Part shown: positions 1-12,900 of the stretch, piece after piece
Numbering within the stretch: position 1 is the stretch's first letter
How the letters are laid out: every line of letters starts with the position of its first letter
Origin: Liolophura sinensis
Taxonomy: Eukaryota; Mollusca; Polyplacophora; Chitonida; Chitonidae
Assembly (NCBI RefSeq): GCF_032854445.1
Contig: NC_088302.1
Span: 4,829,338-4,893,337, forward strand
Reading direction: 5' to 3'
Length of the DNA: 64,000 nucleotides
Program-made: the position numbers and the translations under genes
The notes under the pieces: model-generated
Seen by the model: only the letters and a program-made list of their open reading frames with translations
Told to the model about the DNA's origin: nothing
Database searches by the model: none

Positions 1-110
1 TGACCAGGACTTAAACTCACTGCAACCATATTTGTGATAAGCTAGGACACTCACCACTTGGCCATGGGGGACCCTGTTTGGGTTTGAACTTCAATCCACT
101 CAATGCGCTC
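1..110 (-). mobile_element. tRNA-derived SINE, head fragment cut by window edge
   Basis: Reads as a diverged reverse complement of the tRNA-like head of the SINE seen complete at 46601. The B-box region is recognisable in ACTTAAACTCACTGCAACC, and GCCATGGGGGACCC matches the family's GGAGGCCCC end. The tail half would lie before base 1. Confidence 0.5.
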
Positions 111-459
111 TTATTACTTTCATACCACGCATACCTTATCTACATGATTCTACACGAAAACTGGAAAGTTGACAAAGTTGTGACCCATGGGGAGTGAGAC
201 AAAGATTCAGACTGTACAAATAGTAATAATCCAGCAGAAGGCATGAAGTGCTCCAGCCACAACAGTACAACAAGTGTTAGACAAAGTGTGCTGTATGTGT
301 CAATTTGCATTACATTTACATTCAGTTAAAATGACAAACCGGTTCAGTCATGTGATTCAGGATGGATATCTCATTATTACTGCATCAAATGACAATGCTG
401 AAGGAAGTTTTTGTGACACACCACTGATAGGCTAACTGTATGTATCCATTTCATGTGTT

Positions 460-545
460 ATGCCATACTCAAGCTGAGAATATGTCACTGTTAAATACAA
501 TGGCAGCTAGGATTATGGTTGGAGGACACCGGTCAAAGCCCGGGA
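460..545 (-). mobile_element. SINE tail fragment
   Basis: TATGCCATACTCAAG followed by GATTATGGTTGGAGG and CCGGTCAAAGCCCGGG matches the central and tail part of the SINE family described at 46601, in reverse orientation and diverged. It lies just downstream of receptor exon 16. Confidence 0.55.
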
Positions 546-637
546 GAAATCCGTGAGTATCTGCAGCATGTAGCTGCTACCTGAACACTTGGACCATCCA
601 CTATACAAGCAATGTCTGTGGATATATGACAGGATAC

Positions 638-901
638 CTTGCGGGTCGAATAGCTCCACAGTAAACTCCTCGTCATTTTCTGGTGTGACGTCATCCAGAA
701 TGCTGATGCTGATTGTTTTCTCTGATTCTCCAATTTCAAAGATCAGTGTTCCGATGAATACAGCGAGGAAGTCTCTGTCATGCCGGGTGGCTGTTCCATC
801 CAGGGTGCGGTATTTCACCTGAGCCCGGAAGTGGGGGTCTCCGTCACGGACGACTGTTAGCTGCACCACACTGGGCTCTTGTGACGTCACCCGCGTAGAG
901 C
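638..901 (-). CDS. ADGRV1: ADGRV1-like exon 16 (Calx-beta 9)
   Basis: Phase 1 to phase 1, 264 nt. It encodes almost all of one Calx-beta domain: PSVVQLTVVRDGD, then KYRTLDGTA, then the acidic LDDVTPENDEEF. The donor is CAAG|GTATCC, so the gene continues to the left. Confidence 0.85.
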
Positions 902-3900
902 CTGGGGTCAACAGACATATTCACATCTACACACACATTTTGAACAAAATCGCATTCCCATTTATTTATTTTTTTGGACAGAAGAGTATGGAAATCATAT
1001 CAATTTGAAGAATTCCCTGACAATCATTGCAATTTTTAACAAACAAGCTGTTCCCAGCTGGGTGGAGAGCTCATTTTGGTGGAGCTGCACGGTTACACAC
1101 GGTTTGGTGGAGCTGCACGGTTACACACAGTTTGGTGGAGCTGCACGGTTACACACGGTTTGGTGGAGCTGCATGGTTACACACGGTTTGGTGGAGCTGC
1201 ACGGTTACACACCTTATGTTTGTGGGTTCATCTCACTTGATCCTGTATTTTCGCTGGTTTTAATTTATCAGTGTAGGAAACCATATTTATTTGATATACT
1301 CCCAGATGCTGACTGTATTTTAAGAGTAACTGTACTCAACAAAGTTTGATACATTGGCAATAAGTTTTAACTGCTGAACTTTCTCATGGGTCCTGGAAGT
1401 GTAAGCCATATTGGCTTCAGGAAAGTGAGCTGTAATAATCTGTAATTGTGTGTAATAATAAAAAGCCTACATGTGCTGTCCACCTCAAAGGCTTCGAGAA
1501 CAATAGAGGAAGAAGCCGAGGTAATCACACATATGTACTTGCACATCTATACTTGATCCATGACCTTGCATATCTATGATTATTATACACACTCTTGATT
1601 ATCTTTTAACAAAAGTGATGATCGTGACGCATATTTCCCATATTGCATGTCAGCATTAGCAGCGTTCGTATTGCACGTCAGCATTAGCAGCGTTCATATT
1701 GCATGTCAGCATTAGCAGCGTTCATATTGCATGTCAGCATTAGCAGCGTTCATATTGCGCATCAGCATTAGCAGCATTCATATTGCATGTCAGCATTAGC
1801 AGCGTTCATATTGCATGTCAGCATTAGCAGCGTTCATATTGCATGTCAGTATTAGCAGCGTTCATATTGCACATCAGCATTAGCACCGTTCATATTGCAT
1901 GTCAGCATTAGCAGCGTTCTTATTGCATGTCAGTATTAGCAGCATTCATATCGCACATCAGCATTAGCACCGTTCATATTGCATGTCAGTATTAGCAGCG
2001 TTCATATTGCACATCAGCATTAGCACCGTTCATATTGCATGTCAGCATTAGCACCGTTCATACTGCACGTCAGCATTAGCAGCATTCATACTGCGCATCA
2101 GCATTAGCTGAGTTCATATTGCATGTCAGCATTAGCACCGTTCATATTGCATGTCAGCATTAGCAGCGTTCATATTGCATGTCAGCATTAGCAGCGTTCA
2201 TATTGCATGTCAGCATTAGCAGCGTTCTTATTGCATGTCAGCATTAGCAGCGTTCATATTGCATGTCAGCATTAGCAGCGTTCATATTGCGCATCAGCAT
2301 TAGCAGCATTCATATTGCATGTCAGCATTAGCAGCGTTCATATTGCATGTCAGCATTAGCAGCGTTCATATTGCATGTCAGTATTAGCAGCGTTCATATT
2401 GCACATCAGCATTAGCACCGTTCATATTGCATGTCAGCATTAGCAGCGTTCTTATTGCATGTCAGTATTAGCAGCATTCATATTGCATGTCAGCATTAGC
2501 AGCGTTCATATTGCATGTCAGTATTAGCAGCGTTCATATTGCACATCAGCATTAGCAGCGTTCATATTGCATGTCAGCATTAGCACCGTTCATACTGCAC
2601 GTCAGCATTAGCAGCATTCATACTGCGCATCAGCATTAGCTGAGTTCATATTGCATGTCAGCATTAGCAGCGTTCATATTGCATGTCAGCATTAGCAGCG
2701 TTCATATTGCATGTCAGCATTAGCAGCGTTCATATTGCATGTCAGCATTAGCAGCATTCATAATGCGCGTCAGCATTAGCAACGTGATGTTACGTCATTC
2801 ATTGATACCGCTTCTTTTCTCCCTGTACAAATTCTTGTGCCATTCATAAAAATAATACTACAAGTCTTGGTATCTTACACTTGAAATGTTTGATAATCGG
2901 GTTACTGAACGAATACGGGCTGATGTGGACTCGTTCTATTGTTGCGTGGAAAAAGCCTGAATTCGTCCACATCAGCCTGTATTCAATCAATAACCTATAG
3001 TACTAGTGCATGTATGACAATTCCAAGTAAATTTCTCTGTGATACTGTTTGAGCATAAAGTACTACTATTAGTTTTATTCAGTGGTTAATTTTACAAATT
3101 TACGGTATTACCAGATAACACAGAGTAAACAAGCAACAAGCTGTGTACAGACAGTACCAATAATATGTAAGCAGCAAATGTGACCTTGAATATCATACAC
3201 CTGATTGATGAGCCAGCATCTATGGTAATCCTGCTGATGTCAGACTAAGGTCAAAGGTTATCAGTTCACTCGAGGAAGACTAACCTTGGAAGTAGACTGG
3301 GTGATCATTCTCATTGATGTTAACTATGGCGGTCTGCGGTTCCCCAAGCCGCGGCAGATTCTCACCATCAGAGGGCACTGATAACCTCACTATAAATGAC
3401 TCGGTGGGCTCCGGGATCTATCATAATTAAAACGATGCTTTATTTACACACAAGTAAATACAGCTGTGGAGAAATACTTTAGCTGCTATCTGTCTCAGTA
3501 TAAAGTAGGTATACCAACGGAACAAAAGTAGAAAGCACGGAACAGTTTCTTATGCATGTAAGAATGTGTTCACAATTCACCAAACAAGGCTGACACTCTC
3601 TAGTAGTGACAAGAAAATGATTTAACCTTGTTGATTGCATGGATAACAGAAGATGCATATACATGTATGTCATGATTAATACCCACTTGGACTCACAGTC
3701 TGCAGCCAAATAAATTCTGTCATCAAACAACTGGAGCATAATTTAGCTCAGCTTTTCCAAGGAAGACACAAGCCCAATACTGTGTCCATCAGGAGTCACC
3801 ATACCATGTACTATACGATAAAGCTTGTAACTCCATGCTATATCATGGTGACATCCAGAGACACTTGTAACATCTTCACTACTGGCTTCAAATAAATTTT

Positions 3901-6900
3901 TTAATTTATACTGAACGCTTTTTATTTCTCTGTTGACGCTGTGTTGTGTGGGAAAACATCAACAGGCCTATTCAAATTTACATGTCTAACAGCCACTATG
4001 ACTGTCTGTCTACTAGCTAATGTTAACAGAGTAGGACTTACATCATCAGGCTGTGAGCGAAGGACCACATAGCCCAGGGTTTGTGAGGGCCCAAATGTGA
4101 TGGAGCCTGACTTAGAAGTGAAGTCTGGGTTGATGATGGAGTCGCCCTCTAGGGCCCAGTCAATGACCACACTCCTGAATGTCCCGCCGGAGCGACGCAC
4201 TTCGATACTCACTGTCTGGATGTCTGACACTTTACTCTCATCTGTAACACATACTCAAACTCCTTACCCACAGCATCATACACGGATTCTGTCTTTACAC
4301 TGTTTCTGGTAAAAAACCATTAACAGCCGGGTTGGACATACCCTAGATAGTCGCACTCCTGCTTAAATGTCACAAACAGCAAATGTCATGACAAGTTGCT
4401 TCACAACTGTAACCGTCAAAATTGTCAGAGCAATGTGAAGGTTGTGTTGTATGAAAAATGACAGGTAAAAACTTGTTCAGTGCACATACAACAAATGGCG
4501 ATGTTTACAACATAAATGTTATATTAATCTGCTCCCGCAAATTAGCTCCATCAATCCACAATTCAGAAGAAAAGAAGCAGAATCTGGTTTGGGTTTCTCT
4601 CGAAAAGAATGCAAATCTGAAAAGTACTGCTATTATGTAAACCCAAAATATAACTTGCTTCAAAAATCGCCTTTAACATGTACATGTCAATATCTTTGTA
4701 CAATACCTAGCAGTAAACAGTCAAAATCAAATCTGCCTTCACTGCAATATTATACTACAGTACATGTAAAGCTAACAAAATCGACATCTATTATTAACAG
4801 CAGGCATATCAAGATAAACACACTTACTCATAAACACAATGGCAGGGTTATCTGCAAAGTGTATTACACCATATGGGTCATCATTAGGAGGAACAGTTAC
4901 CCCGATGGTGACTCGGGGACCCAGGGTGGCTGTGGCTGAGCCATAACTTCTCAACCCAATAGAAAATATCTCGGTTAGCTGAAATAATGCAGGAGAAAGA
5001 ATGCGCAGTTAAAATGAGTATTCAAGATGAATGTGCAGTATGCAGCCTTTGTCATTTCTCATTTTGGCAAAATAATGATTAAAATGCAACAAAGTTGGTG
5101 TTTCTTGTCTCCATTTTTTAAAAGTAATTACTAAAACTTTAAGCAGCTTCATAAACATAGTTTTCTTTTCTTCTGTGAAAAAGCACAAGGGTTTTATAAT
5201 TTTACATCACACTTATTTTCACATGACAGCATGATCTGCAGATAATTACATGTAGAAATGTTTAACTGTACATGACGACTGTAGCCCGTCCTACCTCAGG
5301 TATTCCATCTCCACGAGCTACAACAGATGCGTTCATCAGCAGCACGCCTGGTTCAAACACAAGCACATTGGCCGAGCCGTAAAACTCTGTTTCTCCATCA
5401 GGTGTGATGAAGTATTCTACACTCCTAGACAGAAGAGCTCCACCTGTCCTCTCCACAACAATGTCCACTGGGGAACCTTCCTCCTGAAAATCAGAGACAT
5501 GATCAGGTTATCTTGGTTGATAATCCACATTTCCTCGCTTTCTTCAACGTGAAATGACAGTACTTGACATCAACATATGTTGAGCTAAACCATATTAACA
5601 GACCATCAATACATTAGCCAAGGTTATCAGTAGCAGTTCTGCCGCTGAAGCTGACAGTTTTCTAGCACAATACACTAAAGTAAAAAACCCATCAAAACAC
5701 CTTTCTAAGCTCCATAGAACTCTAAGCATCAGGCAAAATTATTAATTTAGTCATGGATAAAATTTCGGTCAAATACAATAGCTCTAAGACTAGTCATTTA
5801 CAAGAAAAGTTACGAAAAACCAATGAATAAAGTTTTGTGAATATAGGCCAAGAGCTTTAGTACTAGTTCATCTGAAGAAACATGAGAACACCAGCAGCTA
5901 TTGTCATAGATTATAACACATACTAGAACAAGTTAACCCAGAGCAATACCTCAGCTGTGTATGTGTCAAGCATCAGGGGAGAGAACTGGAACGTTCCCCC
6001 AGGGTTGTCATTCTCCAGGATAATGATCTGTACAGTGGATGCCCCTGGGCGGAGGCGCTGAGTTTCTGGAGGTTCGACATTCGTTAAGGTGACACTGAGA
6101 ACTTCATCAGTTTCTGGTTCATCATCAGGTAACACAGTGATCATAATCTCTGACAGAGACATTCCTGTACAAGGCAAATGGCGCATAATAGTCAATGTGC
6201 TTCATAACTTAATTTAGACAATCTATGTTCAAAAAATTAAATATTTGAACATTTACAGCTTTGTGAAATGTTACAAAATCAAACCCAGTCAGATGACTGA
6301 AGGATCTACTAAAGTGTAAAAGTTTACAGGTCATACAATCCATTACTTATTAATAATCTTGACATCTCAATAAAGAAATGAATAAATAAAAGAGAAAAAA
6401 ATCATATCATCCAAGTACTGGTACCACGTTCATCATATGACACAATACTATGCATGATTTACAATTCATTACATAAACATATTTTCACTTTTTACTATTA
6501 TTAAAAAAAAAGCCTTGACTCAACTACTGGCTGACTGATTGACTATTATGGAATACTTCCTTGTCAAAACTGACCTGAGTCCATGACAACAGAACCATTG
6601 GTTTGCAGGATGTCTGATGCTGTCACCAAAGAGCTGTTAGCACTGCTGATACCCACCAATTCCCAGTTAATGACAGCCCTGCCATTGGTGCCTTCTCGGC
6701 TTATTCTCAGCAGAACCTAAGCAAGGAACAAAATAATAACATTTACAAAGGCATGAATTAATTATGGTAAAAATTTTACACTGTGCTAACCATTCATACA
6801 TGGTATGGTTTGTGACATGTAAAAAAATACATGATTTTGACTCTACATCATGGTAAGCCTACAGGATTTTGACTCTTCATCATGGTAAGCCTACAGGATT

Positions 6901-9900
6901 TTGACTCTATATCATGGTAAGCCTACAGGATTTTGACTCTACATCATAGTAAGCCTACAGGATTTTGACTCTACATCATGGTAAGCCTACAGGATTTTGA
7001 CTCTATATCATGGTAAGCCTACAGGATTTTGACTCTACATCATGGTAAGCCTACAGGAATTTGAATCTACACCATGGTAAGCCTACAGGATTTTGACTCT
7101 ATATCATGGTAGGCCTACAGGATTTTGACTCTACATCATAGTAAGCCTACAGGATTTTGACTCTACATCATGGTAAGCCTACAGGATTTTGACTCTATAT
7201 CATGGTAAGCCTACAGGATTTTGACTCTACATCATGGTAAGCCTACAGGAATTTGAATCTACACCATGGTAAGCCTACAGGATTTTGACTCTACATCATG
7301 GTAAGCCTACAGGATTTTGACTCTACATCATGGTAAGCCTACAGGATTTTGACTCTACATCATGGTAAGCCTACAGGATTTTGACTCTACATCATGGTAA
7401 GCCTACAGGATTTTGAATCTACATCATGGTAAGCCTACAGCAGCTTGACTCTACATTATGGTACAGGGTTCAGAAATGTAAATCATGGTACAAGGTTCTG
7501 ACATCTAAATCACGGCATGACAGTTATAGTTGGTTCTCTACTTTCCAACATTTTGAAATGTAAATAATCATGCAGGATTTTGAAATGTAAATCGTGGTAC
7601 AGGGTTCTGAAATGTAAATCACAACATGACTTTAATGCTTGGTTCTGTGAATTCTAAGAAGTTGACCTCCATCTTAGGTCTGACCTCCAGTAAGTCACTA
7701 GTTCCTATCCAAGAATAGTCCAGCCTCAGATATCTTTGAGAGATCAGCATCTAGTTTATCATCAATTTAGACTGTTAACAAGTTCAGAATAACATTTTTT
7801 TTTTTTTTTTTAGTTTATGTATGAAAATTAATGCCGATACCTGATTTGTACCGTTCCCTGGCTCCTGTACTGTGATTGGTTGTGTGTTCATGAATCCTAT
7901 CTCCCCATTGGCTGCTTCTGCCGTTACAAGGACAGAAGCCACTGATCGTGAGCCAATCACAGGACTGTTGTAAGCTCCCAAAGGGGGCTCTGTCAAGAAA
8001 ACATGCAGAATGGTTTAAATGGAGAGGTCAACCTCACTTAACAATGCACACTAAACTTGTATTAAACATCATCACGTTATAACAAACCAGAAGAACATTC
8101 ATACTGTTAACACCAGATATTAAATATTTACAATTTTTTATTTTTCCTTGCTTACCTGTGTTTAGGCGAGCCTGGGCAATTTGCACTGTGAAGTTAGCCC
8201 CAACCACCAGAAATGCAGCAGGGTTTATGGTGAAGTTGATGGAGGTCTGGCTCTCACCTGCGAGGAGACTGACAGTGACTGGGTTTGTCACACCCAAAAC
8301 ATCTGAAAACAAATTAATTAAGTGAGCATTTTACTCACATATATATCACAACATGGAATATTTTGATCCCAAATATATCTGTTAATTTAGCATTGGTTTC
8401 AATACATCATACAAGACTAATGAATGAGTTATCCCCTTCAAATCAACTTCAGATTGCCTCCCTTTATTGCTTACGGACTTTTCTTCATAAATTTGACACC
8501 TTTTCTGGCAGAATTAAAGCTTCAACGATGTAAACTCAAACATTTTTCCCAGTATATTATTGTGATATAACTTATAATATTGTGGTGTTTGCACATGAAG
8601 TACTAGGCATCAGCTTGTGTCTCACCTAATATTTCAAAACTCTGGTTATACTGCACTGAGAGGCTCACATTGACATCTTCTAGAGTGCCTCCTGACCGCT
8701 CAATTGTCAGCTCAAGTAGGCGAGGGACAGTCGTCTGTTAACAAGAAATAGGTCAACACTTCTGACACATTTATTCACATGCAGAAGACCCACTGTAAGA
8801 ATAATGCCTCCCTTCCAACTCCCCTTCCCCACCACCAAATCAAACAAGCAAAAGAAATCAAGACTGAAAACCAACTGACATGTCTTTTTTTTCATAATTA
8901 AGAGACCTTCTTCAGTTCAAATCCATTTGCACTTTGAAAGAGAGAATCAACCAATTTTAATATAGGGTATCAATGGCTACTACCCTATTTCTTCGAAATT
9001 TTGGGACACCTGCTCATTTTAGCCAATATATATGTAATTGTAGCAGGAATATTGATTTTCTTTTTTCTCACATGGTTAGACCATCTAAACATGCTCATAT
9101 CTTGACTTTTCCAAAAGGCTGGTAAAGAAATGTAATATTGTACTTTCAACACTACTAATATCTGACCCCATAAATAGAATTAGGGAATACGTGCCAAACC
9201 GAAAGAAAATTTCAGGACAAGTCAACAATCACTGATTTAATCACAAGTGATTCTGTAATCAACTGTCTTTGACATCATTTCTGCACACTTGCTGTACTTG
9301 TCTGCCTGAAAGCCGTGGCATTATGCACACAGATACAAAAGATATGGCACCAACCAACGCTTAAGTAAGCCATATAACCATGAGCTGGTTAGTTTGGGAG
9401 CAGGTAAATTTAAGATCATATAAAATACTAAAGTTCAAAATAGAGTATCAGGAAAGAGGGCATATGATACTGACGGAAATAACCTTCAAGACAAGAAGAA
9501 ATATGGTCACCGCAAGATATTTACAAGGACAACAAATCTGAACTGGTTAAAACAAAACAAAATTTGTAATAGATTTCATGTCACTTCAATAAATTTTAAC
9601 TTGAGTAAAACTGTGGGAAGGACATACCTAAGAAGCTGAATTAAATTCTCCTCAATTAAGCTGAATGCATACCTTCATGTGTGTTACCTGTATACTAGTA
9701 TATACATATTTACAGGTCAATTTCTGGCACCATTTGGATGTCTTAAATTTCCTCTATTTAACTGTTTGTGGCTTCAAAATGAACATTACATTCAACATTA
9801 CATCAGTCACACCAAACGCAACACGAAACAATATTTATAGTGCTGTTTTACTCAAATACCCTGATGAAGACACCAGACATGACACTCCACCAAGTCTGAA

Positions 9901-12900
9901 GTGTAGTGAAATTAATCCAAACAGTACCTGCCTTATCCATCTTAGCCTGTGTTGAACATAGAATCTACTAGTGTGGCATAAGATTTAAACCTGGCTAAAT
10001 TGTGAATGAACAACTGAAGTGGTAGACAAACAACATATGTCCAGGAAAACAGTTTTTTATTTATTTTTTGTTATTTTATTTATATTTTTTAGGATTTTTT
10101 CAACTGAGTAACATGCATTTGGAAGATTGGACTCTGTGTCCCTTTCTGTCTATACTTTCAAAAATCAATATGTTTTACAGGTACTTCAGTGTTTTAATGG
10201 TCTTTCAACTCATATATATTATATTTTCGTGTTTTCTTTGCCCATTAATAAAATCGTTTCGGACCTGCTGAATTAATTTCTTGACAATTAAACCCTTGGG
10301 GACACTCACTGTGATCAGCCTCTGCTGACTGTCTTGGCCCATGGTCACCAACCCGTAGGCAGAGTCGCTGTCCATGATCACAATCTCCATTGACTCTGGG
10401 ACCTCTAGCCTTGCCCCACCTGTAACTGACTCAGGTAGGAGGCGAAATGTAAATTTCTCTGTGGGCTCTGGATCAAAATCCTGGACGATGGAGAGCACAG
10501 CCATGGCAGACATCTCCCCAGAGAGCAGAGCAAACATACCCTGGGAGGGGCCTAGGTCAGAGGTCACAGGGTCAAGGTCAGAACCAACCCTTGTGATTTC
10601 CCACTGGATGGACACGTCACCAAACGTACCATCGCTGCGGAAAACAGTCACATTTAACTGCGGCTGCTGGTCCTCGTTCACAAAACTGACCGGCACCTGT
10701 GGGGCCCCCCTGACTCCTAGATGGAGAACCCCATTAGGATCATCACTTCGGCCTATCGCCACAGTGAGATTGAAAGGATTAGCCAATACAACATTGCCAT
10801 TTGGATCAGCCAACACGACATAAAAGGTCTCCTCCATTTCGGGAACATCATCATCCAGTATCTCTACAAGGACTGTTTGTTCTGTAGAGTTGACAGGAAA
10901 TCCAATGCTACCGCTGTTTTGGCCAGTAAAATCTTCACTATAGTTTGCAGTTCCTGAGATCAGTTGATAAGACACGGTTGCCGGGGAGTCAGTTGGACCA
11001 ATCAGAGATATGCCATCTGCTTGGATTCCACGATTCACTACCAGAGTTATGGTCCTTGCTCCCGGTCCTTCCTCTACCAGGACTGTTGACTGTAGACAAG
11101 AAAACATGGGAGAATGCTTGTACTTAAAATAATACAATACATTTTAATATTTAACAATACAGGCCGAGACAAATTTTAAGATGAATTTTGATAGGAAAGT
11201 CACATTTTATCAGTATATTGGTGTATATCACTTTGTGAAGTTACATGAACTGTTAACAAGAATGTGCATGTACTACACATGCTTCCATATGATGTGTGAC
11301 TGAAAACCTCTCACAAAAATTGTAGTGGATTCACAGGCAACGCTGAATACTTAGTTTGGAATTAAATAAATAGTGAACCACAAACCCTTAGTAAGTAACT
11401 GATAATCTTTGCCATATGTCATGGCCACAGACAGAGCTTAATGCATATGTTATATTGATGGGAGGCATATGATCTCCAACAAGCTACATGTTAGCCCATC
11501 AAGACGGCCACGTGAGAACTGTCAACAGTTTATTGTCACCAAGGCACTTGAAAACCTCAGAAGCATCTTGACGGCAACCTGTTTGAACCAGGACTGAACC
11601 CACACCTGAGTTTTGATAGAAGGCTACACACAAAATAACACAGAAGAAAATAACACAGAAAAAATAACACAGGCAGACACTGTACCTGAGAGAAGCGTAT
11701 TGGGGCGTCATTAGGCAAAACAGCTATTTGTCTCTGACTGGTGGAGAAAGTGGCCTCTGCGTGGGTTGAGGTGAGACTGACAGTAAACACTTCCAGGTCC
11801 TCAGGTATCTAACAGGTGTAAATCAGGTCAGTTATAAGATGTTCTGTTATGACATGGAACAATACACCAAAACATGTGGCTCTTAAACCATTCAAGTGAA
11901 AGCAGGAAAGAACAAGATTATAATCTGAAATTTCCTTGTCACAAAATATCAGGGCAAAAAATTTGCAACTCATAAAACACTGTCTTTCCAAAGACATGTC
12001 TTTTATAGAAGAGTATGACGTCAATCCCCACGCGCTCACTCACTCCTTTATAGAACATTTACTCAAAATTAGTATTGTGCTTTGCCAGTTTTAAAGAGAA
12101 AAAAGTTTTAAAGAAAGTTTCCTTTGGAATGATGGCTATTTTTTATTACGTAATAAGAAAGTATTGAGATGCAACCACATTATTATGTCTAAAAATAAGA
12201 CAAACCTGATCTGGTTGAATCTGGAAGGTGAGCAGCTTCTCCGACTCTCCTGCCAGGAACGGTATATCTCCTGATACAGGTGTGATATCTTCACCAGGTA
12301 CTGCTGAATCTGTCCCTCCCTCTACCTGTAAACAAGTGTAATCTCTACATACATCAATCACAATCACAACACTGTACAGGTGTGATATCCTCACCAGGTA
12401 CTGCTGACTCTGTCCCTCCCTCTACCTGTAAACAAGTGTAATCTCTACATACATCAATCACAATCACAACACTGTACAGGTGTGATATCCTCACCAGGTA
12501 CTGCTGACTCTGCCCCTCCCTCTACCTGTACTCAGGTGTAATCTCTACATACATCAATCACAATCACAACACTGTACAGGTGTGATATCCTCACCAGATA
12601 CTGCTGACTCTGTCCCTCCCTCTACCTGTAAACAAGTGTAATCTCTACATACATCAATCACAATCACAACACTGTACAGGTGTGATATCCTCACCAGGTA
12701 CTGCTGACTCTGTCCCTCCCTCTACCTGTAAACAAGTGTAATCTCTACATACATCAATCACAATCACAACACTGTACAGGTGTGATATCCTCACCAGGTA
12801 CTGCTGACTCTGTCCCTCCCTCTACCTGTAAACAAGTGTAATCTCTACATACATCAATCACAATCACAACACTGTACAGGTGTGATATCCTCACCAGGTA

